From the NCBI GenBank assembly GCA_963731205.1, contig CAVSUJ010000002.1, positions 682,001 through 746,000 of the forward strand: 64,000 bases of DNA. Reading direction: 5' to 3'. The translations under genes and the position numbers were made by a program. The stretch comes from DATAZK01 sp963731205 (GTDB taxonomy: Bacteria; Actinomycetota; Actinomycetes; Frankiales; Frankiaceae). Each line of letters begins with the position of its first letter. Position 1 is the stretch's first letter. Positions 46,245 to 55,524 of this stretch are shown here, piece by piece. Below the pieces are notes generated by a model, which saw only the letters and a list, made by a program, of their open reading frames with translations, did no database searches and was not told where the DNA came from.

Positions 46245-46390
46245 GCGGGCCCAGTCGGGGTCAGGGACGGGGCCTCTCGCCGGGAAGGTCAGGCCGGCGG
46301 ATCTAGAACTGGTTGACCCGTCGAAGTGTGTCGTTAGTCGGCTCGGGGTCGGCCGAATCGTCGCGTAGCTGACAGTGCGACGCTGTCCGG

Positions 46391-47230
46391 ATGGCTGACG
46401 TGGTTCCGGCAGAGGGGACGCGATTCTGGCGGGCGGTCGAGGCGATTCACGCGGTCGTCTACTTCGCGCCGGACGCGCGCGACAGCTACGACGCGATCGG
46501 CCTGCGCGGGTTCTGGATGGGGTACTTCGCGTCGCGCTCCGCTGCGCTCGGTGCGGCCGCGCCGGAGTTGGTGACCGCGCTGTTCTTCAACTTCTCGCCG
46601 GCGATGGTGCGGCGTTCGTTGCCCGACGCCTGGGAACGGTCGTCGCCGCCGGCGGTGCTCGCAGCGCGTGAGGATCTCGCCGTTCGGACGCTGACGCCGT
46701 TGCTTCCCGAGGGGTCGTTCGCGGCGGAAGTGGCCGCTCTCGAGGCCATGGTGGGCGGCCTCGATTGGGCCGGACGGCCACTCGCCGCGGCGCAGGCTGG
46801 TGTCGGCGGGTCGCCCTCTTTGGTTGCTCGGCTCTGGCGAGCGGTCACGGTGTTACGCGAGTACCGCGGCGACGGGCATGTGGCGGCGTTGGTGGCCGCC
46901 GGCCTCGACGGTGCCGAGGCGAACGTCAGCCATGCGGCGACCGGTGCGCTGCCGCCCGAGCAGCAATCGCACCGGGGGTGGACCGATGGGGAATGGAGGG
47001 CCGCTGCCGAGCGGCTGCGGGCACGCGGTTGGCTCGACGCCTCCGGGCTGACGCCTTCGGGCAAGGAGGGTCGGGCGGACATCGAGCGGGCGACGGACCT
47101 CGCGGCAGCACGGGCTTTCGTCGGGATCCCGGCGCCTGGTGCGTTGGTGGACGGGATCGTGCGGCTCGCGTCTGGACCGGTCGCGCACGGGGTCCCTTAT
47201 CCGAACGCGATGGGTGTGCTGCATCCTTGA
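46391..47230 (+). CDS. SCO6745-family protein
   Basis: 279-aa helical protein of the actinobacterial SCO6745-like family. The N-terminal HAVVYFAPDARDSYDAIGLRG and GYFASRSAALGAAAPELVTA blocks are characteristic. A C-terminal winged-helix-like part (WTDGEWRAAAERLRARGWLD) suggests an MarR-like fold. The function is unknown. Confidence 0.82.
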   Translation: MADVVPAEGTRFWRAVEAIHAVVYFAPDARDSYDAIGLRGFWMGYFASRSAALGAAAPELVTALFFNFSPAMVRRSLPDAWERSSPPAVLAAREDLAVRTLTPLLPEGSFAAEVAALEAMVGGLDWAGRPLAAAQAGVGGSPSLVARLWRAVTVLREYRGDGHVAALVAAGLDGAEANVSHAATGALPPEQQSHRGWTDGEWRAAAERLRARGWLDASGLTPSGKEGRADIERATDLAAARAFVGIPAPGALVDGIVRLASGPVAHGVPYPNAMGVLHP

Positions 47231-47284
47231 AAAGTCCTGTGGATAAAGGGGTTTCGGGGTTTGGCTGCTGGTAGACTCGCACAC

Positions 47285-48612
47285 ATGTTCGAACTGTTGA
47301 GTGCCAGTGGGAGAGTCGCGGCGGCGTTGATCGCACCGCCGGGAGCTGACTGTGTGGACGCCCTGTCAGGGGTCGATCCGTTGTCGTTGAGTGCGTCGGC
47401 TCAGGTGGATCTGCTGATCGCCTGGGAGCGGCAGAGTTCGTGGCTGTCCTCGCGGGTGCAGTACACGATCGCTGCGGTCGGTGATGCGGCCGAAGCGGCG
47501 ATGGCAGCGGTGCTCGATTCGCGGGATGACGCCGGTCTGCCGATGCGGGCCGCACACGCCGAGATCGGTATGGCCTTGGGCCTGTCGGACGTGACCGCGT
47601 CCAAACGGCTGATGGCTGCCCGCGCGTTGACGGTCGACCTGCCGGCAGTGCAGGCCGCCCTCACCGCCGGCTCGATCACCTTCTGGCATGCGCTGGCGAT
47701 CGCCGAAGTGACCTTCCCGCTGTCACCAGAAAACGCCCGACGGGTGGCTGACCGGGTGCTGGCCCGGGCGCCGAAGCAGACCGTCAGCGGACTACGCCGC
47801 TGTCTGAACCGGGCCGTCCTGGCGGTCGATCCGACGTCGGCAGCCGAACGCGCCCGGCAGGCTCATGCCGACCGCAGCCTGCACTGGGAGCCACTACCCG
47901 ACGGGATGGCCGAACTGCGACTCATCACCTCCGCAGCCGAGGTCATGGCCGTCTACCAGGCTGCTGATGCGGTCGCACAGCACGCCAAAACCGCAGGCTC
48001 TGACACCGGTGAGTTCGTCCCGATCGACGCCCGGCGGGCTGACGCGCTGGTCGCCCTCGTCGCCGGTCAGGTGCAAGCCGGACGACCAGTCGGCGTGAAC
48101 GTCACCATCGACCTGCCCACCCTGCTCGGCCTGGCAGGACAATCCCGCCGAACTGGCCGGCTACGGCCCCATCGCCGCCCCCCTCGCCCGGGCTCTGGCC
48201 GCGGACGGGAAATGGCGGCGGATGATTCTCGACCCCCAGTCGGGCGGGTTGCTCGACCTCGGACGCAGCGCCTACCGGCCCAGTGAGGCGCTCGCCCGCT
48301 ACATCAAAACCCGCGACCGCACCTGCACTTTCCCGACCTGCCAACGCAACGCCGAACGTTGCGACATCGACCACCGCCAGCCCTACACAACCGGCGGCAG
48401 CACCAACCGCGACAACCTCGCGGCACTCTGCAAAGCCCACCACACCCTCAAACACAAAACCGGCTGGACGCTACAGACCAACCCGGCGACCAGTGCCGGC
48501 ACCATGGATCAGCCCCACCGGCCACCGCTACGACGACCAACCCGAAGACCACCGCAGCCCCATTGCGCAGAGCTCCGTCGCCGAAACCGACCTTGCCGAA
48601 TGCCCGTTCTGA
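47285..48612 (+). pseudogene. DUF222 / HNH endonuclease domain protein (two frame breaks)
   Basis: About 441-aa protein after correction. The N-terminal DUF222 region runs to about residue 285 and the C-terminal HNH domain contains CTFPTCQRNAERCDIDHRQP and NLAALCKAHHTLKH. The frame shifts by +1 at 48137-48138 (after TLLGLA, before DNPAEL) and again near 48504 (before WISPTGHRYDDQ). Such genes are multicopy and mobile-like in actinobacteria, often near 13E12-type repeats. A TAGACT box lies 7 bases before the ATG, suggesting a leaderless mRNA. Confidence 0.82.
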
Positions 48613-48613
48613 T

Positions 48614-49491
48614 TCAGTTACCGGTGAGGGTTCCGCTGTAGTCCGCCGCGGGAAGCGCGTGGGCGGTCGTGCGTCGCACCGCGCCACTCACCGCGAGGCT
48701 GCCGGGCATTCCTTGGACTGTGTACGACGCCGTCCACACCGACGTCACCGAGAGAGCCCAGCCGTCGCTCGCACTGCGATAGGTGTGGCTGACGTAGTCC
48801 GACGCGTCAGGGTCGCTGCTGTCGTACGGACGTCCTGGGGTCGACGTCACCAGCGACGCCCCGTCGCCGAAATCCCACACCCAGCTGACCTTTGCGCTGA
48901 TGGTGACGGTCGGGAAGGGTGCGACGTCGACGGTGAACGTCGTCTGCGCAGGAGCATCGGCGGAGACGATTTCCGGGAGATTGACGACGGCATTGTCGGC
49001 CGGTGCGAGCCGCAGCTTCGGCGCCGGGAGCGGGATTCGCTGGAAGTAGGCGTCGACGGTCGCCTGTAGCTGCGCAGGATCGAAAGGCAGCTCCTGCGCT
49101 GACGAGAGGCACTCCGGCGGTCCTTGCAGCGTCCAATCCCCGGGCGGGTTCACGGTCCTCGTCGCGACCCACACCGCCGTCTCGGTACCCTGACAACCCA
49201 CCGAATTCGAGAGGTTCTGCGCAACCGCGCTATGGCAGACGCCGTCACACACCGGGTGGTAGTCGTACTGGATCAAAGGACCAGTCGCCTGAACCACCGG
49301 CCGGTTCACTGGTATCTGAGAAGGGTTGGACCAGATACCCACGCTCGTGATGAGGCCGTTGTCGTACGTGTCGACCGAACCGCCGGATCCACAGAAGCAT
49401 CTCGCAGCCGAGCCCGCAGCGCTGGCCGGACGCAGGCACAGCCAAACAGTCCGGCCGCGAGGACCACGAACACCATGAAGACACGCCGCAC
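48614..49491 (-). CDS. Secreted PKD-domain protein (5' end uncertain)
   Basis: The body (242 readable residues to 49342, continuing upstream in frame as GSVDTYDNGLITS) has a PKD-like beta-sandwich with VSWVWDFGDGASLVTSTPG and a YVSHTYRSASDGWALSV strand. A signal-peptide-like start, VRRVFMVFVVLAAGLFG from GTG 49491, is in another frame, joined only if a base is missing near 49431-49436. PKD proteins are usually cell-surface. It follows the DUF6318 lipoprotein directly, a frequent actinobacterial pairing. Confidence 0.65.
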
Positions 49492-49492
49492 T

Positions 49493-50092
49493 CTAGCCAC
49501 CTGCTTGACTCGGATATCTGAGATGACCCAGTGGCCTTGACTGTCTACGCAGGTCAATCGCGTAGTAGCCGTGTTCAGGAGGATCCACCACGGTGGGCTT
49601 ACCCGGGAACTCGTGGCGGACCGCGGGTACATGGAACTGCGACTGCCGTTCGCGCAAACGCCGGTCCATGGGCTCCGTAGGCCCACTCCGAGCACCGAGA
49701 ACGTCGACCCCGGCGATGCGCCCGCCTGCGAAGTAGGTGCTGATGATCAGCTTCTCGGACCGGACGCAGATACAGGTTGGCTCCCGGTAGGGCGCAAGCC
49801 GCGACACGTCCCCCGTCGCGTAGGCCCGATTCAGCTCAGCGAAGTAGGCGACGACGAAGGCGTGAGCGCCGACCTCGTCGGCCGACGACACGAACGGTGT
49901 GGCGGAGGCGGTCGGGGTGGGAGTTGGCGACGGACTCGGGGTCGGCGAAGCACTGACAGCGGCGCGTACCGAGGGGCTCGGCGGGACAGCGGCGGCGCGG
50001 GTCGGGGCAGAGGCGCACCCGGCGAGAGCCACGCCGCCGGCCACACCGATTACGGCGAGCAACGACACAGGCCGGGAACACCGTCTCCACAT
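49493..50092 (-). CDS. DUF6318-family lipoprotein (C-terminal frame uncertain)
   Basis: 199-aa lipoprotein as read, with lipobox ALAGC (Cys26) and a Pro/Ser/Thr-rich linker (SPTPSPSPTPTPTAS). A DUF6318-like domain follows (AFVVAYFAELNRAYATGDVSRL, then a CIC motif). The last 20 residues in frame look random, whereas a +1 shift at 49549 gives VDSQGHWVISDIRVKQ, a better family ending. The stop at 49493 would then need a compensating change. Function unknown. Confidence 0.7.
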   Translation of the reverse strand: MWRRCSRPVSLLAVIGVAGGVALAGCASAPTRAAAVPPSPSVRAAVSASPTPSPSPTPTPTASATPFVSSADEVGAHAFVVAYFAELNRAYATGDVSRLAPYREPTCICVRSEKLIISTYFAGGRIAGVDVLGARSGPTEPMDRRLRERQSQFHVPAVRHEFPGKPTVVDPPEHGYYAIDLRRQSRPLGHLRYPSQAGG

Positions 50093-50171
50093 GCCCTGAC
50101 GGTAACTAGGAGTAACCGCTGCGAACGTTATCCACAGCCACTGATTGCGTCGACTGCGTCACAGGGCGCGT

Positions 50172-50681
50172 CTACAAATGCCGCATCATGCGCGTATTGC
50201 CGAGAGTGTTGGGCTTCACGCGTTCCAGATCAAGGAATTCGGCGACACCTTCGTCGTAGGAGCGCAGGAGTTCGGCATAGATCTCGGGGGTGACGCCCGC
50301 GTCCTCGCCGATGGGCTCGAAGCCGGCTTCGGCAAAGAAGTCGACCGCGAAAGTCAGGCAGAACAGGCGCTGCACACCGAGATCCCGGCCGCGGCGAATC
50401 ACCTCATCCAGCAGCATCCGGCCGATGCCGAGCCGGCGGGCGCTGGGCGAGACGGCGACGGTCCGCACCTCCGCGAGGTCCTCCCACAGCACGTGAATCG
50501 CCGCACATCCGACCACCTCGCCCGACTCCGATTCCGCGACCACGAATTCGGTCACGTCCTCGAAAAGGGTCACTGTCGCTTTCGACAGCAGGATGCGGTC
50601 GTCGGAGTAATAGTCGACGAAGGAACGGATGGCCCAGACGTCGGAGGTCCGGGCAGGACGGATCGTGACCGGCGGGCTCAT
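50172..50681 (-). CDS. argA: Amino-acid N-acetyltransferase, short ArgA type
   Basis: 169-aa GNAT enzyme that acetylates glutamate or glutamine for arginine synthesis. It matches the short mycobacterial ArgA: VTIRPARTSDVWAIRSFVD, GCAAIHVLWEDLAEVRTVAV, RRLGIGRMLLDEVI (acetyl-CoA loop) and the C-terminal VAEFLDLERVKPNTLGNTRM. The start at 50681 follows family length; upstream in-frame sequence is not homologous. It stands alone, divergent from a phosphoesterase gene. Confidence 0.92.
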   Translation of the reverse strand: MSPPVTIRPARTSDVWAIRSFVDYYSDDRILLSKATVTLFEDVTEFVVAESESGEVVGCAAIHVLWEDLAEVRTVAVSPSARRLGIGRMLLDEVIRRGRDLGVQRLFCLTFAVDFFAEAGFEPIGEDAGVTPEIYAELLRSYDEGVAEFLDLERVKPNTLGNTRMMRHL

Positions 50682-50758
50682 CCCTCGATCTTGCCTGCCG
50701 CGCGAGATGTTCACCTTCGGTTCACCAGCCAGGGGACGCGGGCGGGTAGGCCACCTGC

Positions 50759-52054
50759 GTGACTTCACCGGGGGATCGCCTTTCACCAGCACGCCCGACA
50801 CGACGCCGGCTCCTGCAGGGCGCCGGCCTCGCCGGCCTCGGCATCGCCGGGAGCCGAGTCCTCGACACGCCGGCGATGGCGGCAACCACGTCGCTCCCGG
50901 CACCCGCGCATTCCGGTATCGAGCACGTCGTCGTGCTGATGATGGAGAACCGTTCGTTCGACCACTTCCTCGGCTGGCTTCCGGGCGCCAACGGACGCCA
51001 GGCGGGCCTCCGCTATCGCGACCTGAACGGCAAGCTCCAGCAGACCCATCACCTCACGACATTCCAGGGCTGCGGCTTCGCCGACCCCGACCATTCCGTC
51101 GCCGGCGGCCACCGGCAGTTCGATGGCGGAAAGTGTGACGGGTGGCTGAAAACCCCAGGCGTGACAGACACTTTTCCGATCGGCTACTACACGGCAACTG
51201 ACCTGCCGTTCATCGCCAACGCTGCCCGCACGTTCACCACTTGCGACCACTACTTCGCGGCGCTGCTCGGCCCTACCTATCCGAACCGCGTGTACATGCA
51301 CGCTGCGCAGACCGACCGCGAGGACAACACCACCACGATCTCGACGCTGCCCACCATCTGGGACCGCCTCGCCGCAGCCGGCGTCAGCGGCACGTACTAC
51401 TTCTCCGACGTGCCGTTCACCGCGCTGTGGGGCACCAAGCACCTGGGCATCAGCCAGCCGTACGCCAAGTTCCTGCTGGACTGCAAAGCCGGAACGCTAC
51501 CGTCGGTCAGTTTCGTCGACCCGCGCTTCGAGGACGAGGATTCCGGCACCAGCGGCGACGATCATCCTCATGGCGACATCCGCGTCGGTGAGCGCTTCCT
51601 CGCCGATGTCTACGAAGCCGTCACCAGCAGCCCCGCATGGTCCAAGACAGTCTTCGTCATCAACTTCGACGAGTGGGGCGGCTTCTTCGACCACGTCGTG
51701 CCCGGCACCGCGCCCGATGTCAATCCGGCCAACACCCGACGCGGTTTCCGGGTTCCGGCGATGGTCATTTCCCCTTTGGCCCGGCGTCGTTACGTAGCTC
51801 ATGGGATCTACGACCACACCTCGGTGCTCAAGATGATCGAGTGGCGCTGGGGCCTCAAGCCGCTCACCCCACGCGACGCGGCCGCCCGCAACCTGGCGGA
51901 GGTGCTCGACTTCCGTTCCAAGCCCAACCTCTCGGCTCCGCGGTGGAACGTGCCGCGCGTCACCGGCACCCCGTGCCTGCCGGCCACACTGTCGCGGACC
52001 GAAGAGTGGGCGCCGCTTCGCAGCATGGCCGCAGCCGCCGGGATGACGGCGTGA
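50759..52054 (+). CDS. Tat-exported phospholipase C-like phosphoesterase
   Basis: 431-aa phosphoesterase (PF04185 type). A twin-Arg signal, RPTRRRLLQGAGLAGLGIAG, precedes a catalytic domain with HVVVLMMENRSFDHFLGWLPG (metal Glu and Asn/Ser), VINFDEWGGFFDHVVPG (metal Asp/Glu/His) and RVPAMVISPLARRRYVAHG, HTSVLKMIEWRWGL. These are phospholipase C or acid phosphatase motifs. GTG start. It is coupled to a second phosphoesterase by a GTGA overlap. Confidence 0.9.
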   Translation: MTSPGDRLSPARPTRRRLLQGAGLAGLGIAGSRVLDTPAMAATTSLPAPAHSGIEHVVVLMMENRSFDHFLGWLPGANGRQAGLRYRDLNGKLQQTHHLTTFQGCGFADPDHSVAGGHRQFDGGKCDGWLKTPGVTDTFPIGYYTATDLPFIANAARTFTTCDHYFAALLGPTYPNRVYMHAAQTDREDNTTTISTLPTIWDRLAAAGVSGTYYFSDVPFTALWGTKHLGISQPYAKFLLDCKAGTLPSVSFVDPRFEDEDSGTSGDDHPHGDIRVGERFLADVYEAVTSSPAWSKTVFVINFDEWGGFFDHVVPGTAPDVNPANTRRGFRVPAMVISPLARRRYVAHGIYDHTSVLKMIEWRWGLKPLTPRDAAARNLAEVLDFRSKPNLSAPRWNVPRVTGTPCLPATLSRTEEWAPLRSMAAAAGMTA

Positions 52055-53169
52055 GGAAGTTGGCGAGCGCTGTCCTCGTCGCCGGACTCGCAGCCACGGC
52101 CGTACCCTCAGCGGCAAGCGCCTCGGCAGCATCAACCACATCCTGGAAGCCCCCGCCCGTCGGTCACGTCTTCGTCATCAACCTCGAGAACGAGGGCTAC
52201 GCGACGACCTTCGGTGCCGGCTCCCCCGCGCCGTATCTTTCGAAAACCCTGCGGGCAAAGGGGAATCTGCTCACCCAGTACTACGGCACCGGGCACAACA
52301 GTCTCGACAACTACCAGGCCCAGATCAGCGGCCAGGGACCCAATCCGCAGACCCAGGCCGACTGCCAGCTGTTCACCAATTTCGTCAAACTGCCGGTCTC
52401 CGCGCCCGATGGTCAAGCGGTCGGCCAGGGCTGCGTCTTCCCGAGTTCGGTCAAGACGATCGCCGACCAGCTGACGGCAGTACACAAGACCTGGCGCGGC
52501 TACATGGAGGACATGGGCAACACGCCGTCGCGCGAGGCGAAAACCTGCGGGCACCCTGCGATCGGCAGCCAGGACAAGACTCAATCCGCCACCAGCGCCG
52601 ATCAGTACGCCGCCCGACACAACCCGTTCGTCTACTTCCACTCCCTGCTCGACTCGGGCTCGTGCGCGAAGAACGACGTCCCGCTGACCGCGCTGCGCCA
52701 AGACCTCAAGTCCACCGCCACGACGCGTTCGCTGTCCTACATCACGCCGAACCTGTGCGACGACGGCCACGATTCCCCTTGCGCCAACGGCCGACCCGGC
52801 GGGCTCGTCTCCGCCGACGCATGGCTGAAGACGTGGGTGCCGCGCATCCTCAACTCCCCAGCGTTCAAGAAGGACGGGCTGCTCGTCGTCACGTTCGACG
52901 AGTCCGACGGCCCCAACTCCGACTCGACGGCCTGCTGTGGTGAGACGGCCGTGAACACGCCGCTGGCCGGGATCACCGGACCCGGCGGCGGCCGTGTCGG
53001 CGCGGTGCTTGTCTCGCGCTGGATCAAGCCCGGCTCGACGACGTCACGCGCGTACAACCACTACTCGCTGCTCGCCTCGATCGAGGACCTGATGCACCTG
53101 CCATTACTGGGATATGCGGACCAGGCGGGCCTGCCGCACTTCGGGCGTGACGTCTACAGCGCGACCTAG
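52051..53169 (+). CDS. Secreted phosphoesterase, second of tandem pair
   Basis: 372-aa protein with a Sec-type signal peptide (ALA-rich, cleavage after ASASA) and the same superfamily fold: HVFVINLENEGYATTFG, GTGHNSLDNYQAQISGQ, LVVTFDESDGPNSDSTACC and AYNHYSLLASIEDLMHL. It differs from its Tat-exported neighbour in the export route and has several Cys, so it probably folds outside the cell. GTG 52051 overlaps the previous stop. Confidence 0.88.
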   Translation: MRKLASAVLVAGLAATAVPSAASASAASTTSWKPPPVGHVFVINLENEGYATTFGAGSPAPYLSKTLRAKGNLLTQYYGTGHNSLDNYQAQISGQGPNPQTQADCQLFTNFVKLPVSAPDGQAVGQGCVFPSSVKTIADQLTAVHKTWRGYMEDMGNTPSREAKTCGHPAIGSQDKTQSATSADQYAARHNPFVYFHSLLDSGSCAKNDVPLTALRQDLKSTATTRSLSYITPNLCDDGHDSPCANGRPGGLVSADAWLKTWVPRILNSPAFKKDGLLVVTFDESDGPNSDSTACCGETAVNTPLAGITGPGGGRVGAVLVSRWIKPGSTTSRAYNHYSLLASIEDLMHLPLLGYADQAGLPHFGRDVYSAT

Positions 53170-53197
53170 GGCGACGCGCCGGGATCACCGACGAAGC

Positions 53198-53236
53198 TTG
53201 ACTTCAAGATCATCTTCGTGATAGTTTTTAAATCTC
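53198..53236 (+). promoter_or_regulatory. Predicted promoter of the dienelactone hydrolase gene
   Basis: TTGACT (53198-53203), an 18-base spacer and TAGTTT (53222-53227) lie in an unusually AT-rich stretch, ending 9 bases before the ATG. The mRNA would be nearly leaderless. No ribosome site is present. Confidence 0.5.
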
Positions 53237-53873
53237 ATGTGCTACGACATGAGTGCCCGACCCCCCATCCCTGCCGCGTCCACCGCGAGCCCTGGTCACG
53301 ATCCGCGTGCCGTCGGAGTCGTCGTCCTTCCCGACATCCGCGGCCGCGCGCCGTTCTACGACGAGCTCTGCGTCAGGCTCGCCGAAGCAGGCCACCCCGC
53401 GCTGGCCGTGGACTGGTACGGCCACGACGCCCCGCTCTCCCGCGCGCAGATGCAGGACGACGTGATGTCTGCCGTCCAGAGCCTGCGCGACAGCGGAATC
53501 GACAATGTCGTGGCGCTCGGCTTCTGCATGGGCGGCCGGGTCGCATTCCTCATGGCTGCCGGACGTTTCGGGCTCCAGGGTGTCATCGGTTTCTACGGTG
53601 CCCCTGGAGCCGTCGGCCCCTACGACAGCGGTCCCACCGGACTCGCCCACGAACTCCGAGCGCCGATCCTGGCGCTCTTCGGCGACGCAGACGAGGGCAT
53701 CACCCCGCGAGGCCCGAGCCGCGTTCGGCGACGCCCTCAGCGCCGCCGGCGTCCCCCACGAGATCGTCACCTACCCCGGGGCCCCGCACGGCTTCTTCGA
53801 CGCCCATCAGGACGGTCAGGAGGCGGTCTGCGCCGACGCCTGGCGACGCGTGCTCGCGTTCCTGGACCGGTAG
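53237..53873 (+). pseudogene. Dienelactone hydrolase family protein (frame broken)
   Basis: About 211-aa alpha/beta hydrolase once a +1 base at 53711-53712 is removed. The catalytic Cys is in GFCMGGRVAF, the acid in LFGDADEGITP, and the His in YPGAPHGFFDAHQ. The 5' part is in one frame and AAFGDALSAAGVPHEIVTYP in the next. The family opens dienelactones in aromatic degradation, but most actinobacterial members have unknown substrates. Confidence 0.83.
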
Positions 53874-53880
53874 CCGCGGC

Positions 53881-54819
53881 TCATTGAAAGGCTCGGCGGT
53901 AGGACGTGGGCGTGGTGGCAGCACCACGCGCCAGATGCGCCCGCAGGTTCGCCGCCGAGCCCAGCCCCGACCGAGACGCGACCTCGTCGATCGACAGGCT
54001 GGTGGCCTCGAGGAGTCGCCGTGCCTCGTGGATGCGCTGCGCGTTCAACCAACGCAACGGGGTCGTCCCGATCTCGGCGGCGAACCTGCGGCGGAAGGTC
54101 CGTTCGGAAAGCGCCGCCCGGCGCGCCAGCACGGGCACGGTGAGCGCCTCGGCGAGATGGTTCAGCGCCCAGGCGCATGTATCGGCGAGCCCTGTCTGCG
54201 CGCCGGCCGTGATGGGGCGATCGATGAATTGCGCTTGCCCACCGTCGCGATGCGGAGCCACCACCATCCGGCGGGCGATACACGTCGCCGCGTCGGCGCC
54301 ATGGTCGGCGCGTACGACGTACAAGCACAGATCGATGCCCGCCGCTACGCCCGCACTCGTGAGCACCTGGCCGTCATCGACGTACAGCACGTCGGGACGG
54401 ACCTCGACCGCCGGGTACTCGCGCGCCAACCGATCGGCATCACGCCAATGCGTGGCGGCCGGCCTGCCGTCCAGCAAGCCGGCATCGGCGAGGGCGAATG
54501 CGCCGGTGCAGATCGAGATCATCCGCGCCCCTCGCCGCGCGGCCGCGCGCAGGGCGCCGCCGAGCTCGGACGGGAGCGGAGCGTGCGTGACGAAACCGGG
54601 GACGATGACCGTATCGGCCCGCCTCAGCGCCGCCAGCGAAGCCGAGGCGTTCACGGAGAAGCCCGCGGTCGTCGTCGCGACCGCACCGGCGCCGAAGGAG
54701 CACACCGTGAACCTGTAACGCTCACGCTCATCGGTGTGGCCGAAGACCTGCGCCGGAATCGCGAGGTCGAACGCGACCACATCAGGCACGGCGACGGCGA
54801 CCACCCGATGCGGACCCAT
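53881..54819 (-). CDS. GlxA-type AraC family regulator
   Basis: 312-aa protein. An N-terminal DJ-1/PfpI-like domain (AVAVPDVVAFDLAIPAQVFG, ISICTGAFALADAGLLDG with the nucleophile-elbow Cys) is followed by a C-terminal AraC helix-turn-helix pair (ALSERTFRRRFAAEIG and IDEVASRSGLGSAANLRAHL). The start at 54819 gives MGPHRVVAVAVPD. It is divergent from a stand-alone DJ-1 protein across an 81-base gap with a palindrome, so it probably regulates that gene and itself. Confidence 0.92.
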   Translation of the reverse strand: MGPHRVVAVAVPDVVAFDLAIPAQVFGHTDERERYRFTVCSFGAGAVATTTAGFSVNASASLAALRRADTVIVPGFVTHAPLPSELGGALRAAARRGARMISICTGAFALADAGLLDGRPAATHWRDADRLAREYPAVEVRPDVLYVDDGQVLTSAGVAAGIDLCLYVVRADHGADAATCIARRMVVAPHRDGGQAQFIDRPITAGAQTGLADTCAWALNHLAEALTVPVLARRAALSERTFRRRFAAEIGTTPLRWLNAQRIHEARRLLEATSLSIDEVASRSGLGSAANLRAHLARGAATTPTSYRRAFQ

Positions 54820-54851
54820 CGCAGCAGTATGGCCGATATCTGATGATGGTG

Positions 54852-54863
54852 GGCAGATCTGCC
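54852..54863. promoter_or_regulatory. Palindromic operator candidate
   Basis: A perfect 12-base palindrome GGCAGATCTGCC sits in the centre of the gap between the divergent AraC-type and DJ-1 genes, the natural place for the regulator's binding site. It also contains a BglII-like core, so chance cannot be excluded. Confidence 0.4.
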
Positions 54864-54900
54864 ACTTGGCATCCGGAGCCACTCGTCGCAGAATCTCCCC

Positions 54901-55524
54901 ATGCGTATCGAGATCGTGGTCTTCGACGGGTTCGACGAGCTGGACGCCGTCCTGCCGTTCGAGGTGTTCCGCAACGCCGCCAAGGCATCGGACTGGGATG
55001 TCGCGCTGGTCGGCGTCGACGGGCCGGGCGAGGTGCTCGCGTCGCACGGGATGCGGCTGCAGGTGGATGCCGGACTCGGCCGGCCGGACGCGGTCGTGAT
55101 TCCGGGCGGAGGCTGGGGCGACGGGGCCCCGACGGGCACGAAGCAGCAGGTGGACGACGGCCACCTCCCGAAGCGGCTGCGTGAGCTCGCACCGGGCTGC
55201 GCATGGGTCAGCTCCGTGTGCACCGGCGCGATGGTGCTCGCCGCCGCGGGCCTGACGAAGGGCCGCCCGGCCACCACTCACCACGTGGCGTTGGACGACC
55301 TGCGCGAGAGCGGCGCCGAACTGATCGACGCCCGCGTCGTCGATGACGGCAACCTCATCACCTGCGGCGGCGTCACCTCGGGGCTGGACATGGCGCTCTG
55401 GATGGTCGAGCGCGAGCTCGGTGTCGACCTGGCTACGAAGGTCGCCCGCGCGATGGAAGCCCAACGCTCGCCGCACATCTGGCAGCGCCCGCTCACTCCG
55501 GCGGATGCTCCCCGAACGCGATGA
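54901..55524 (+). CDS. DJ-1/PfpI family protein
   Basis: 207-aa class I glutamine-amidotransferase-like protein. Start MRIEIVVFDGFDELDAVLP, oxyanion and nucleophile elbow VSSVCTGAMVLAAAGL with the reactive Cys, and THHVALDDL nearby. Isonitrile hydratases and glyoxalase III-like enzymes have this arrangement; the activity here is unknown. It is probably controlled by the divergent GlxA-type regulator. Its 3' end overlaps the convergent XRE gene by 32 bases. Confidence 0.87.
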   Translation: MRIEIVVFDGFDELDAVLPFEVFRNAAKASDWDVALVGVDGPGEVLASHGMRLQVDAGLGRPDAVVIPGGGWGDGAPTGTKQQVDDGHLPKRLRELAPGCAWVSSVCTGAMVLAAAGLTKGRPATTHHVALDDLRESGAELIDARVVDDGNLITCGGVTSGLDMALWMVERELGVDLATKVARAMEAQRSPHIWQRPLTPADAPRTR

